Shown here piece after piece: positions 11,487 through 22,466 of a stretch of DNA of 64,000 nucleotides; the first letter of the stretch is position 1; the number at the start of each line of letters is the position of its first letter. The notes beneath the pieces are model-generated. The model did not search any database, was not told the origin of the DNA, and saw only the letters and a program-made list of their open reading frames with translations. The stretch comes from Gracilaria vermiculophylla. Taxonomy: Eukaryota; Rhodophyta; Florideophyceae; Gracilariales; Gracilariaceae. The DNA is taken from positions 838,970 through 902,969 of the forward strand of contig JAHNZQ020000277.1 of NCBI GenBank assembly GCA_019155205.2. Direction: 5' to 3'. Made by a program: the position numbers and the translations under genes.

Positions 11487-12446
11487 TTATCCCCTTCTCT
11501 CCCGTTCGTCCCGGCGTTCAGCTTCTCTCCTTACAAGTTCTTTTTCTTTTCTCGCGCGATCTTGAAGCAGTTTTAGTTTTAAATTTTCTACCAAGTCATC
11601 CTGTTTTGGTGTCGTATGTACACGACGATTAACGAGGGCTCTTGGCTTTGTTGTGCTAGACGGAGTAGGTTCACGAACGAATGCATTGCTTCCATTAGGC
11701 ATTGCAACATTACTTGACAATTCTGTTTGGATAATTTCATCCCGCTCTCCATCTGGACGTGCATCAGGTAGCTCGTTGGCCTCACCACCTGAGCCAAAAT
11801 TAGCCCTCTCAGTCATTAACCCCCTTACTTTTTTGGCCCATTTGACGTCGTTAGGAATCATTGGATCACCAGTCGGGATGCGCTTGCGATGTAAAGAGGA
11901 AAACTTTCGCTTAAGAGATTCCAATGTTCGACGTTCTCCGGGATATCTACCACTATGCAATGTTGTGACGTGGTCCCATTCGTCTTGAAATAGCGGCAAA
12001 TGAGTTTCCAAAAATTCTAAAAAACATTCAACTACCAGTAGACTAAACCTCGATCCTCTACCTCCTGTCGAATTTGAACGCCTATTCGTCCCTGTGGCCG
12101 CATTTTTCGGAGCTCTTGTAGGTTGCTCTTGCCGAGTAGCATGAAAGGGAAACGCACGAGATGAAAACTGTGCAGCGTCATATCTGAAAAGAACAGGTGC
12201 AGTTTGGTTTCTGTATAGAGCGTAATGCAGTAATGATGAATTGGAAAGGAATCCAGAACGATTGTCTTTTTGAGAAAAGACAGAATGGAAAGCGTCATCA
12301 TCTGTTGGCATGCGATCACGGTTGCAGGGTTGGCGTTGCGGGACCCCAGCTGGTCTTTGGATAATGCTAATAAACTCGGTGTCTCTGTTTGATGGGGAGT
12401 GATATCTCTGGTTTGATACCGAATTTGGGCCATGAGAGGTGTCCAT
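11487..12446 (-). CDS. DUF6818 domain protein, likely transposon partner protein
   Basis: An intact 319-codon frame from the ATG at 12446; an upstream in-frame ATG at 12569 would add 41 residues inside the same element. Residues ~130-230 match the DUF6818 family: GGRGSRFSLLVVECFLEFLE, then EWDHVTTLHSGRYPGERRTL, ESLKRKFSSLHRKRIPTGDP and VKWAKKVRGLM. The pattern (aromatic positions, W, basic third helix, spaced helices) looks like a Myb/SANT/trihelix DNA-binding fold. The N-terminus is polar. The C-terminal ~60 residues are highly charged (KLKLLQDRARKEKELVRREA), a probable coiled coil. It converges on the transposase with 190 bp between their 3' ends, inside shared TIRs. I infer a DNA-binding role in transposition. 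Unlike the transposase it has no stop, so selection or chance may have kept it open. Confidence 0.8.
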   Translation of the reverse strand: MDTSHGPNSVSNQRYHSPSNRDTEFISIIQRPAGVPQRQPCNRDRMPTDDDAFHSVFSQKDNRSGFLSNSSLLHYALYRNQTAPVLFRYDAAQFSSRAFPFHATRQEQPTRAPKNAATGTNRRSNSTGGRGSRFSLLVVECFLEFLETHLPLFQDEWDHVTTLHSGRYPGERRTLESLKRKFSSLHRKRIPTGDPMIPNDVKWAKKVRGLMTERANFGSGGEANELPDARPDGERDEIIQTELSSNVAMPNGSNAFVREPTPSSTTKPRALVNRRVHTTPKQDDLVENLKLKLLQDRARKEKELVRREAERRDERERRG

Positions 12447-12716
12447 TATGGTAGGACAAAGTAAAAATGTCAAAGGGAATGCCTTTTTCACGACAGCGGC
12501 TAAAATGCGAAATACAGAATGGACAACACCCGTGGGGGGTCGGGTAGGTTGATATTTTTTGAGCCACAATATTCACGTGTCATCCATTTACTATTTGTTT
12601 ATCGTACACATTTAACATCGCGCGGTGAAGAGCTCGCAACAAATTATATAATGGTGTATGCAGAAACTGCAAAACTGATTGAATCGTAGGTCGTTTATGT
12701 AGGCATAAAATGTTCT

Positions 12717-12738
12717 TTTGTGTTTTCAGGTTTGACCC
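12717..12738 (-). repeat. Harbinger-like element right TIR
   Basis: On the minus strand begins GGGTCAAACCTGAAAA, matching the left TIR with two differences over 22 bp. Followed by ATT at 12739-12741. Confidence 0.85.
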
Positions 12739-14000
12739 ATTAGACCAGGATGATTAGCATTTCATTCCCGACTTTGAAAATACTTTGGGATGACAGGGAA
12801 AGTAGTCATGTGGGAGGGTCCCCATGAAAATCAATATCGGCCGGAAATCAAGCACAACGTTGCAAGTGCGCTGCCGTGATTGCAAATCGATGGATTATCG
12901 CATAAACCTATAGAGGCGAAACGGAAACATCGTATTTCGAGTCGAAAGCAATTAAAAATTCCGAAACCCATTCGGGGACGGAATTTAGAGGAGCGTTTTG
13001 GATTCAAACCGGTGAGAACGAAGAGAATGAATCTTGGCACTCAGTTACAGAAAATCTACTGAAGCCGAGATTAGGTAAAGAGTTACTGAAGAAACAAGCG
13101 ACGGAAAGGTACCGCAAGGCCCATCTCTACTTGAAAGATCAGAAAGGGACACAGTTTGACTGCGACCACGAGAGGTACCTGAGGCAGATATCAATCCTTG
13201 ATGGTATCATTGAGAAGCTGGTTTCCCAGTCAATAGGCCAACGAAGTTATGCATTTAACACAAGTTCCCGTACTTCAGGGGTCATATACATGGTTTACGA
13301 ACGTATTAAATCCTATGAGAAACATATTACTGGCCCTCCTTGGCTCACGCTGTCTCTAACTTTGTGGCTGATGGATTGCGCTGCTTCATTACACTAGTTG
13401 AAGTGCTAAAGTGCTGAAGTACAGAAAGTACTGAACGATGTTTCTTTTGGCAGGCTCATTGGCGTTCATTATATATTTTTACTGTGAACACTGTCGGAAA
13501 CACACAAGGAGTACAAGATCTCTATAAAAATGAAGCCTTTGAAGCTTATCAGAGCTACCCCGCTGAAAAGCACCACATTGTCCGTCCTTTCGGAAGCATT
13601 ATTACCCAATGGCATCTATTCAATACGTTGCACTGCTGTATCCCGTGAGAGAGGATGCATCCAACCAGGCCAATAAGTTTTTCAAACTTGTGCGTGTCCT
13701 TGTGGGTTCGAAGCATTAAATAATATCTGCATATGATACTCAACCCAAGCGTCAAGTGAAACGTTTTAAGAAGACCCTAGACACACGGCTCCGAAATTAT
13801 GTCGTGGTACACAAAACATCGTGGGCCGAATTTGTACAGCCATTGACATCTGCCTACAACCTGCAGGTGCACAAATTCACAAGACCCACACCTCCTCACA
13901 TAGTCCACGCATGTCATCCTTCTGTGATAATCGTCTCCAGTAGTCTGGCTAACCAGCAGGTAGTCAGAACTCAATCAGGCACATAGGTGGAAACTTCTAT
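12739..14000 (+). pseudogene. Gypsy-A RNase H 3' part and integrase remnant
   Basis: After the Harbinger-like insertion the RNase H end reads YRPEIKHNVASALP (about 12836), the usual linker to integrase. Integrase follows with frameshifts: a zinc-binding region (about 13255-13400, FRGHIHGLRTY and ETYYWPSLAHAVSNFVAD), a broken core (about 13670, FFKLVRVLVGSKH), and the core end AYDTQPKRQVKRFKKTLDTRL (Lys where the catalytic Glu of QVERFN is expected). The C-terminal block is SWAEFVQPLTSAYNLQVHKFT (about 13820-13880). Catalytically dead. Confidence 0.85.
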
Positions 14001-17000
14001 TCTCCAAAGCTTCTTAGAAAGCTAGAGAACTACCTTGGAAGTAAGTAAAAACGTCCACTAGCGGTATAAAGCATGTCAAGACCAGTAAGTAATACACGGG
14101 ACTATATTGGTGCCCGAAGATTTCGTCTTTGTCAACGTCTCACTGACCAGTTCACGACCAGTCCGGGCAATGTATTGAAAACACCACTTGAATATTGAGC
14201 TCATTAATTCGGGGCTGCTTCCATAGTCCACCGCACCTTTTAAGGGGATACAGTATGATGGTACAACAGTGAGCATCCGGAAATGATGTTTAAAGCATAT
14301 TGGAACAATTTTTCGGGTTTTAAAACTCTTTTTTTCCAATCAAAAACCGCTTCACTCTACATCAGTGGGCTTTAGAGAACCGAGGTGGTCATCACGCAGA
14401 TAATCATGGCCAGATGGATTCTAACCCAACTATCAAAGCGGAGTAAGAAACCGTTCCCGTAGTTGCGTAATCCATAGTTGCACATGAGTAACCAGGCAAT
14501 GGGAGACGAGACTGACACAGAGTTTGATTGTGCGAATATGACGCTCTACACGGTGCATTTGCTGTTTATTGCGCATAATTTCTTGCTCCTTTACAGGCGC
14601 TATCGCAGTCAACATCAACCGGTTGGTGCGTGTTGCATCTGTATGAAACAGATATTCTAAGGAAGGCGGAGTACCATTTTTCGCAAATAAGACCGCAAAA
14701 ACACCAGAGAGAAAGCAAAGGAAGACGAAAGAGAACAAAGATACGACTCAAAAGATCAGAGAAGAAGGATGGGTGGAATACAGAAGAGGAGAAAAAAAAC
14801 AAATAGAATCGTTTTTGAAATAGATGCAAGAGGATAACCAATACCACTATGTATAGAGGGCAAACTAATGGATGCTGGAGGCGAAGGTCACGGAGACGCC
14901 ACGCAGTGATAAGGAACGTATATGCTCCAAAGTTATTCGAGTGGGTCCAGTAGTATCGGCAGCGAAAGGTGACCTGCAGGAAGAGCTCCAAGTGCAGCGA
15001 TCCCGTATCCAAAGACAGGATCGGTAGGGTTAGGAGCTGGTTTTCTGAGTTTCCGTTTCTGGAGAAACTGACTTAGTATTGTGGTTGAGTAGGACCAGCT
15101 CCTGGCTAAGTTTCCACTCTTGAGAGAACGCAACTTTCAGTAGGACGTTAAGCTTTGCAACAGTATGCGGACTGTTCACGGCTAAATTGGATGCACTGTG
15201 CTCCTCGCAGATCAAAGAAATAAATTCTTCTGGAATAAAAAAGATCAAACCGACAATATGCTTCCTAGAAAACGTCCCTGTGGGCACTTGGTAGCATAGG
15301 TCAATCCCTTTCGAGCGACATGCAGAACAATGTTGGTGACCAGACCGGCAAACCATGCGATGGAAATCGACCAAATAATAGTTGCAAACAGACTGCCGTT
15401 GCAAATATAACTGCCGAAGTACGCCAAGATCTCAGGGTTCGGAACCTCCAAGTACTACATAATTTCATGACGGCTGCATCAACCAAGATATTGGCCATAC
15501 ACGAACTGACGAATGCCTTCCTCTTGGGAGAAAATAGAATTTCTATAGTGCTGTACTCATGCATTGTTTATTCGTTTGCCAGTTGGTGTTTCAGCCTGGC
15601 CTCATCATTTGTTTCACTAGCCTATCGGTCTGCGGTCTGTCTATGAATTGATTGGTGTATAATGGACAGTGAAACCCTGTTGTTTGAGGCAGATCGAGGT
15701 AGATGCTGTTCGAAGGACTAGCGTGGTGCAGCATCGTTACGATTTCGCGAAGAAATTCCAGTTGGTGGAGACTACGGACATACATTGCGTTGGAGGGGAC
15801 TATCATAGAAAGCACTTGGATACGCTAGGTATGGCTCTGTTTGGCATCAAAAGTAGAGTACCGAGTAGTGGTGTATCCACGAGCTAGTTTTATGCACAGA
15901 TTCAGGTGGTTCGCGATGTGCGCTGGACGCCTGCAGTCCCCTCTCTGACACGTGAGACAAATGTTAACAAGGGAACCTCGGAAGAAATATTAGAACTAGA
16001 TGACGTTCTTCGAAAAAAGTCAATGCACCTCACGGGTGATTTTTGCTAGGTTCATTTCCAAGTGATTACATATACGTCAGCCATTGGACTGAAACAGCTT
16101 AAGAAAACCATTCGCCGGTCGCTTGAAAGAGGACAGACCGAAAGGGAATGACATCGGAGCCGTACGCAGCACAGTACATGTTTGAGCCGAGAGGGCGTCG
16201 TCGTCACTAGGAGAAAGGGACAGAGCACCAAAATGACTCACCTAATGCCTTCATAAAATCACCATTCAGCCCAAGCACTCGCAACAGGAACTGTATTATC
16301 TCATTTGATCCAGCGCGGAGTCTGTTTGGCTATTGTTCCATATGCTGTAGCTCCATGATGGCAATCCATATGCTGATACAAACCGATGAGAGCAACAAGG
16401 AATCGCCAAGATGATGCTATGACCGTATCGAAATGGGAATCTAAAGCGGGAGAAAACCCAGTTTTTGTCTAAGAGATAAATGTTTCACCACCAGGAAAGT
16501 TCTCTGGACGTTCCCGTCTTATTTTGCGAGGCGAAATCACAAGAGTCCAACCAGCCTTCTGGGCTGTTTGTGCCGAACAACGGCTATTATTCTTCGGGGC
16601 TCTTTCATGCAACCTGGAGGGTGAAAAGGAATCCCGGGTTGTTTTAAAGAGGCAAAGCACACAACCGGCTACCGAAGGAAGTGCACGGTCTTGCATGTTT
16701 GCAAGATTTGCCATCGTATGGCTAGGATCTATTGCAGAAGAATTTCAAGGGTGGTGCATCGTTCTCAATGCTCAGCCCGTCAATATGATGTAGTGGAAAG
16801 CCAATCAAAACATTTAATCAAGCTAAGGAGTCCAAAATCAATAATTTGTTCTCATACACATGGAGCGCTGATCCGACTGAACAACTGTGACAGGAGTGAC
16901 GCAGCAATCCAACTGGCGTCCTAGAGGATGCAGGGAGACCGAGAGGTTAATCTAAGTAGCAAAGATAATTTTTTTTTGAAGGGGCTGATGCTGCAATTGC

Positions 17001-17170
17001 CTTTGCTATCACTGAAAACTAAATGTTCAATATTGACAAACTGCAATGCTAGTTGAATAAATTGCTGTCAAAATTCATTGCTGGGAGACTAGATTGGTGG
17101 CTTGCTGCCTACGTAGACAGAAGTGACGTGGAGGACGCTGGTGCATGAAGGCAGACTACAGTTACACGCA
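14001..17170. other. Unclassified sequence
   Basis: Several frames of 60-148 codons occur on both strands (for example minus 14566-15012 and 16469-16714) but none shows a conserved domain, and they overlap each other. A 3' LTR for gypsy-A would be expected here but was not found. Confidence 0.35.
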
Positions 17171-17304
17171 TGAAAGGATATTCAGCTTGACTCCGGAGAG
17201 TCGGGCGGGACGGAACCGCCGGCCATTTCTTTACTTTGCACTGTCGGGTGGAACGTGGGGACATTGTTGCCCGTTCCAGTGAACGGCCAGAATTTGGTCA
17301 TTCA
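17171..17304 (-). repeat. Copia-1 3' LTR (134 bp)
   Basis: Minus strand begins TGAATGACCAAATTCTGG and ends CCTTTCA. It pairs with 22467-22600 at the same length. It contains an inverted pair GGAACG...CGTTCC and a palindrome-like GACTCTCCGGAGTC, suggesting structured LTR RNA. An AGTGCAAAGTAAAG stretch replaces the AATAAA seen in the partner LTR. Confidence 0.9.
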
Positions 17305-17554
17305 CCGTCCCTCGCAAACATGATAACTAAACATATGTTGCGCATGAAAGATAAACATAAACATAAGCAAGAGTAGTGTCTAACTTTAAAAAGTCTGCTG
17401 AAATAAACCTCAATGGGAAAACTAACAACAAGAGGAAAAGGTTTAAAACTTTTTCTTCTATTTATCCAGAAACATCATATGACATTGTATACAAAAACAA
17501 CTGTACATCAAAACAAATCACAAAAATATAAGAAGAACCATAGACAGTGGTCCG

Positions 17555-17950
17555 TTAGATATGTAATGCGCAAAGTAGACGCACCTTATCAAATCGATCG
17601 CGAGTCAAAAAATTTGTCAATACATCTGCTGGTTGCACGTCAATACTTATTTTCTCCACATTTACAACCCTAGATCTCAACAGCTCTTTCACATGACGAA
17701 ACTGTGGAGTAATATGCTTGTTCCTTTCTGACGTCTTGTGGTTCGCAGCAATCGACAACGCCGTGGTTCTGTCGCAGTGTAATGGGATCGGATATAATTT
17801 AAGGTCACCGTCTTTCCAGACTTCATCACTGCGCATTTCCCAGAAAGGTCTCCGTAACCATATGACTATTTTTACGCAGTATGAGAGAGCGATATATTCC
17901 GCTTCTGCGGAAAATAACGCTGTCAGCGTCTGCTTATTGCTCGTCCACAT
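17555..17950 (-). pseudogene. Copia-1 RNase H
   Basis: Encodes TALFSAEAEYIALSYCVKI, CDRTTALSIAANHKT, RNKHITPQFRHVKELLRS and QPADVLTNFLTRDRFDKV, the standard Ty1/copia RNase H blocks (SSTEAEYMAL, CDN..AI.IA.NP, R.KHID.R.HF.R, Q.AD.LTK). The DADWVGCRETRKS block that should precede it is in another frame at the end of the RT segment (17923-18633), so a frameshift lies near 17940. Confidence 0.9.
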
Positions 17951-19120
17951 GATTGGAGCTTCACCTTAATCAATGTTCCGGTTATAGACTTCCTTGTTTC
18001 TCGACAGCCGACCCAGTCTGCATCACAGTATACTTCTATTGGCGCCGTAGTGTTAGAGGAAAAGAACAAGTAAAGACCCTTTGTACCCTTTACATACCTT
18101 AACACTCTCTTCGCTAATCCCATGTGCCTCGCACAAGGATCATAAACCTGTCTTGCTAGCATTGAAGCTGCAAACATAGTGTCCGGCCTGGATGATACGG
18201 CTAAGTACATCATATGTCCTACCATTCTTCGGTAGCGTCCGTGAAGCGCTGGCGTCAGACGACTTTCGTCTTCGCATCGACTACTCAAGTCGCAGTTGGA
18301 AGGCAAGGGTGTTCGCGCAAGGTTCGAGTTCACAAGTCCATACTTTTTTAGGATCTTTTCCACATATCTACCCTGCTGAACCTTAATGCCATTTCTGTCC
18401 CTCTCAATATCCAATCCGATGAAGGGTTTCGCTTCACCGAGAGGGATCACCTGAAACATTCTCTCTATCTCATGCTTGAAATCGTTCAGCAGAGATTTGG
18501 AATTCGACAACATAAGTATATCGTCTACGACCACAATCAGGGTCAGTGAGCCACTCTCAAGTTTGTATATGTAGATTCGGCTGTCCGTGCTTGACTGCTT
18601 GAAAGCGTGTCGGAGTAGTTCTTCATGTAACATTGAACCCCATATTTGTCCAGCTTGCCTTGCACGGTAGATGGACTTCTTGAGAAGACAAACCTTTCCG
18701 GGAATATAGAATGTTTCGGAAGCGTTCTATGGTTGGTCCGTGACCATTAGTTCTTTTCGATTGCCGTTGAGATAAGCATAACTTATATCCAATGTTTCCA
18801 TCAGCAGTCTTTTGGGCGACAGCTTTCACTAAAGCACGTCGAAAGTTCTCACGCCGGGCGACAGGTGCGTACAAGGTATCGGGTTTAAAGTCCTGGTGTG
18901 GAAATTGCATGTCGCCACGGGCTCCGCATCGAGCTTTCGCTAACGTGCTCGGTGGGTTTGTGTTGCGGTGCTTAGCAACAAAAGTCCACAGGAATGGAAA
19001 AGGTTTCATGTCCGGTTTCATTTCTACGAGTTTCCACGTTCCTCGGTTTACTAACGCATTGTATTCCATGTCGATTGCATCAGGCCATTTTGGGTATATT
19101 TTAGCTTCCTCGAAGGTCAC
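17923..19120 (-). pseudogene. Copia-1 reverse transcriptase
   Basis: Two overlapping frames. 19120-18623 has the N-terminal block (WPDAIDMEYNALVNRGTWKL, LYAPVARRENFRRALVKAVA). 18633-17923 has the palm and connection: VVVDDILMLSNSKSLLNDFK (VDD active site preserved, Val for the usual Tyr), PFIGLDIERD, GRYVEKILKKYGL, RRMVGHMMYLAVSSRPDTMF, MGLAKRVLRYVKGTKGLYL and the start of RNase H. The DVK(T/S)AFL region between the pieces is scrambled by frameshifts. Confidence 0.9.
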
Positions 19121-19798
19121 GTTGACTTTTGTAGTCTCTTCGAGATCGTGAAAGCGTGAGTGCGCAGCTACGCAGTGTCCTAAAGATGCATTCAGATGTT
19201 ATTCGTCCTCTTTTTTTATGTCGTGTTCGGCTTCGCTTCGTCCGAAAAAGGAGAAGTCAATAAGCTCATTGATGGAAGGAAGGGAGTCCTTCGCAGCCTA
19301 AAAGTCTCGTTCGCGACACTTTATTAATTTGTGCGTCGAAGGGATATATATCCTCAGCAGAGTGTCTGTACTGTGCATTCCAACGAAGTGACCAGGAAGA
19401 GTGCGAGGGAGGAACTTCTTATTAGAGACAGTCTCCGAACGGTAGATGAACGCGTGTCTTTCTTATCCGAATTTGAACAGGTTGGTGAAGTCTGGGCTTC
19501 GACCGAACCATAATTTGTACGGTATTTTTATCCCGATTCTGGAGTTGGGGAGACGATTTCGGGGGTAGTTTGCGTGTGAGATGGCTTCTTGCCAAAGCAT
19601 GTGGGACAGCTTCGAAGCGACCATGAGAGTTCTTGTTGTTTTCTACAAGTCTTGTATGATCTTTTCCGCTGCACGGTCTGCTTGATGTGTGTGAGGAGAT
19701 ATTTATTCTACCATGATACCATTCTCCATCGCCGAGGTGATTAACTCTTTGGATCTATTCTCACCCGCACCGTCAAGGCGAACGCGGTAAATGCAATT

Positions 19799-20230
19799 TT
19801 ATAGGACCTCATTTTCTGCGCGGGCCTTGTACCATCTTATTTTGTGAAAGAACTGAGGCTTGGCGTCGAGAACGTGTACCGAGGAGGCTCTTATGTTGTC
19901 ATCAAGGTGGAATTGGATGTACCTTGAGCCTTGCAAGGATGGAGAAGTGATGGATCCTGTGAGATCCGTGTGAGTTAGTTCCAATGGCCTTGAGGCAACT
20001 GAGGTGGACTTCGCCATAGGTGTGCGCTTTTTTACAGCGTTGATGCAAGGCGCGCAAAAGATTTTGTTTACTTCCAGTGGGGACAGTTTAGGTACCCCGT
20101 GGCATTGTCCGATACAGGAAAAGAGTTTCTGTTTGTCTACGCTTTCCAGTTTCACGTGCCAATCTAGGGCAGTGTTTTCCGGTAGGTGGGAGGATGCATT
20201 GGCCATAGGGGGCGGTTTAGGGTTAGGCAT
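19799..20230 (-). pseudogene. Copia-1 gag-pre-integrase and integrase N-part
   Basis: Encodes the GAG_pre-integrase block (LDWHVKLESVD, CIGQCHGVPKLS, CAPCINAVKKRTP, an HHCC-like zinc site) followed by the start of the integrase core: PLELTHTDLTGSITSPSLQG with the first catalytic Asp. The second Asp and the Glu region (19200-19800) are not readable in one frame. Integrase lying before RT confirms Ty1/copia order. Confidence 0.85.
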
Positions 20231-20406
20231 AGGAAAGAGTCCGTCCCGTGGTGTAGATCGGTATAGCTGTCAGCCGTTACTTCGGTCTTATATTAAAAAC
20301 TCTGAGCCATCCGAGTCGTTTGAGAATTCCACTCGTGTGTGTTTCGTTGGCGCAGATAAGGATACTAGATTTGAGTCGAAGGAGGGTGTGTGCTTGGCCG
20401 GAAATA

Positions 20407-20980
20407 CTATTCCATTTCCAAGTGGCAGTTTAATTGTGCCTTCTCCGATGATCTTTGACATCTAGTCAAAAGTTCAAACAGTTTGACTTGCGAGGCATCG
20501 GTAATCCGTGAAGAGTCGTTTGTCTCTAATAAAGACCTGAGTTGCACCGGAGTCCAACCAAATCTGGTTGTATTCTCCGAATGAAAGTTTGGCATGGGCT
20601 GTTGAAACGGAGCCCCGTGATGGATTATCATCCCGGTCGTTGTTGTGGCGGTTGGTGTTGTTCCGTTGGTTATGGTTTCAATCACTATTATTAGAACCAT
20701 TTTGGGAGTCCTAGTTCCTGTTGGAAGGGTTGTTTTTATTACGACCTCTTCCTCTATAACGACTTCCATTTTGGTTAGATGACTGGTTGTCGTCGTTGTT
20801 CTTGAGGCAAGACCAACTTTCGGAACTAAAGTGACCGATTCGTCCGCAGTTCCGGCATTCGACGCCCTTCTTGTTCTTCCGTATACGTGGTTTTCGGTTT
20901 GCACTAGACTTTTATGCAGTGGGGTAGGGATGTGTGTCAGCCTTTTGAACATTGGTAGGCTCTGATGGCGAAGCCGCTGA
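20407..20980 (-). pseudogene. Copia-1 nucleocapsid and protease
   Basis: On the minus strand a zinc-knuckle start (CRNCGRIGHFSS, about 20865-20830) is followed by a Gly/Asn/Arg-rich linker and then the copia protease active site IWLDSGATQVFIRDKRLF (about 20560-20505). After the knuckle's CX2CX4H the next Cys comes seven residues on instead of four. The segments are in different frames from one another. Confidence 0.8.
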
Positions 20981-21568
20981 TCAATGTGTTCGGCGTTCGA
21001 TTTCCGGACGAAGTAAGACGACAACTTGGTCGTATCCCATGTTGTTCGCGTCCGCCATTAAGATAATTGCCATAAGAGAGTCTGGTAGTGTTTGCAATAG
21101 AGTTGCGGTTCGCTCGCGATCGGTTAATGGAGCACCCAGTCTGGCTAACTCGAGGAACGTAGTTTCCATTTCCAGGAGGTTTTTCTGGATATCGTCACCA
21201 TCATTGAAAAGGCATGTGGTCAGCTTCTGTCTCAAAATCATTTTGACCTGGATGTTCTTTTTGTAAGTAAACTCAAGCTTAGTCCGTATCTCCAGAGTGG
21301 AGCAAGAGTCACGTTCAAGTAGTTCCGAAACAGCGACGATATGTTGGGTGCCAAGATTTTGCACAATGGCAGATCGTGCCTTACGGTCAGCATCATCCCA
21401 ACATCTGCGAGCTTGCGGGGTACCATCCTCCGGTCGAGGTTCGGTCAGAACAAAGAGTGATTGCAGGTTGTGCATCAGGTCCCGAACGTATATAAGCCAT
21501 GTGTAATATTCGGCCCTTTCTTTAAGGCGCAGGATGCGCTTCATGTCTGAATCCTTCTCGACATCCAT
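20981..21568 (-). pseudogene. Copia-1 gag
   Basis: A 195-codon frame starting at the ATG at 21568, with the architecture of a Ty1/copia capsid (UBN2/Retrotran_gag family): WDDADRKARSAIVQNLGTQH, LERDSCSTLEIRTKLEFTYK, KLTTCLFNDGDDIQKNLLEM, GAPLTDRERTATLLQTLPDS. It is the best preserved part of copia-1. It runs out of frame just before the nucleocapsid. Confidence 0.85.
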
Positions 21569-22466
21569 CGCAGAGTATACTCAAGGCGGGCGGAAAACGA
21601 GTGAGTTATAAATTCTTCGCCAGTCCCATACTGGTAGAGGGATCCTTCTTCTTCATTTTTGGCTTCAGGAAAATAAAAGACTAGTTAGCAGACTTCGCAC
21701 GTACCCTACGCGTTAAGGAGACCATTTTCAGTCGCTAAAAGCACACACTACAGGCCTAAGTGGTGTGCGGTGTTTAGATGCGTTCGGGTACTACACAATA
21801 GGCGGCAGGATAAATCCTTAATTTAGTGTCGTTCTCCTATAGCATATTGCACTTTGAACCTGGAGTAGTTCTCTTTTTCAGGGGCCCGTGCAGAAATGTC
21901 GGTACAACTTCACCACCGACAAACCACAACACACAACGCAGTCTTCTCGTATGTAAGGCTGGACTTTCTTCTCCAATTGCGCTAACGTGAGCAGTGGAGG
22001 CTTCGCTGTTGATCGTAACTGGCGCAAAAGTAGCCACAAAATTACATTTGGGCAAAAGCGCCTTGTTCGCTTTAAGCCACGAGAGAGTCCGTAGACCTCC
22101 GAGCCCTCCAGTTCGTAGATCTGGCGGACGATGTAATGCGGTGCAATGTGCGAGCAGGCTAATTGAAGATGATTGCGCTGCTTTGCTTTGTGCTCGAGAG
22201 TGTTGTGCGTAGCAGTTTTGCAGCAAAGTTGCTTGCGCGTTGTAGGGTCGTGGCGCGGGGTGAGCGTGGGCAACGTTGAAACTTGCGAGACGGTAGTTGG
22301 CGCGCAGCGCGGTCCCTGGTGCAGTGTGTGCGTTGACGCTGTGCACGCGGTGGCATGAAGCGCGGGATAGAGATAGAGGTAGAAGCATCGGCAAGGTCTG
22401 GGGGGGAGGTAGAGAGTAAAGGGAAGAGTTCGTGCCGTCGCAGGGATCAGAGTAGCGACGCTACCC

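Larger units (their letters stand above)
9858..12738. mobile_element. Harbinger-like DNA transposon, two genes, 22-bp TIRs
   Basis: A 2,881-bp element bounded by 22-bp inverted repeats (9858-9879 and 12717-12738, starting GGGTCAAA, 2 mismatches) and flanked by ATT on both sides, the 3-bp duplication length typical of PIF/Harbinger. It carries a plus-strand DDE transposase pseudogene and a convergent minus-strand DUF6818 gene. Known PIF/Harbinger elements encode a transposase plus a Myb/SANT-like DNA-binding partner needed for transposition. Here DUF6818 sits in the partner's place. The insertion lies in the RNase H of gypsy-A, so it is younger than that element. Confidence 0.85.
7400..14000 (+). 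mobile_element. Gypsy-A: decayed Ty3/gypsy element, split by a DNA transposon
   Basis: Plus-strand Ty3/gypsy remnant in canonical order: gag zinc knuckle (7411-7452), RT (about 8480-9550), RNase H (about 9690-9857 resuming at 12739-12870) and integrase (about 13060-13990). Every domain is broken by multiple frameshifts and stops. The Harbinger-like element at 9858-12738 interrupts RNase H, and removing it rejoins the two RNase H halves. LTRs could not be defined; the repeat at 6770-7157 is a candidate 5' LTR. Divergence is much greater than in the copia elements at 17-22 and 38-43 kb, so this is one of the oldest layers in the window. Confidence 0.85.

Noticed and set aside
14566..15012. 148-codon minus frame as a possible gene
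   Set aside because: Phe/Leu-rich with no recognisable domain, overlapping other frames, and lying in decayed transposon territory.
21837..22394. 185-codon minus frame upstream of copia-1 gag
   Set aside because: Lies in the untranslated leader of copia-1, has no gag-like motif and overlaps other equally open frames.
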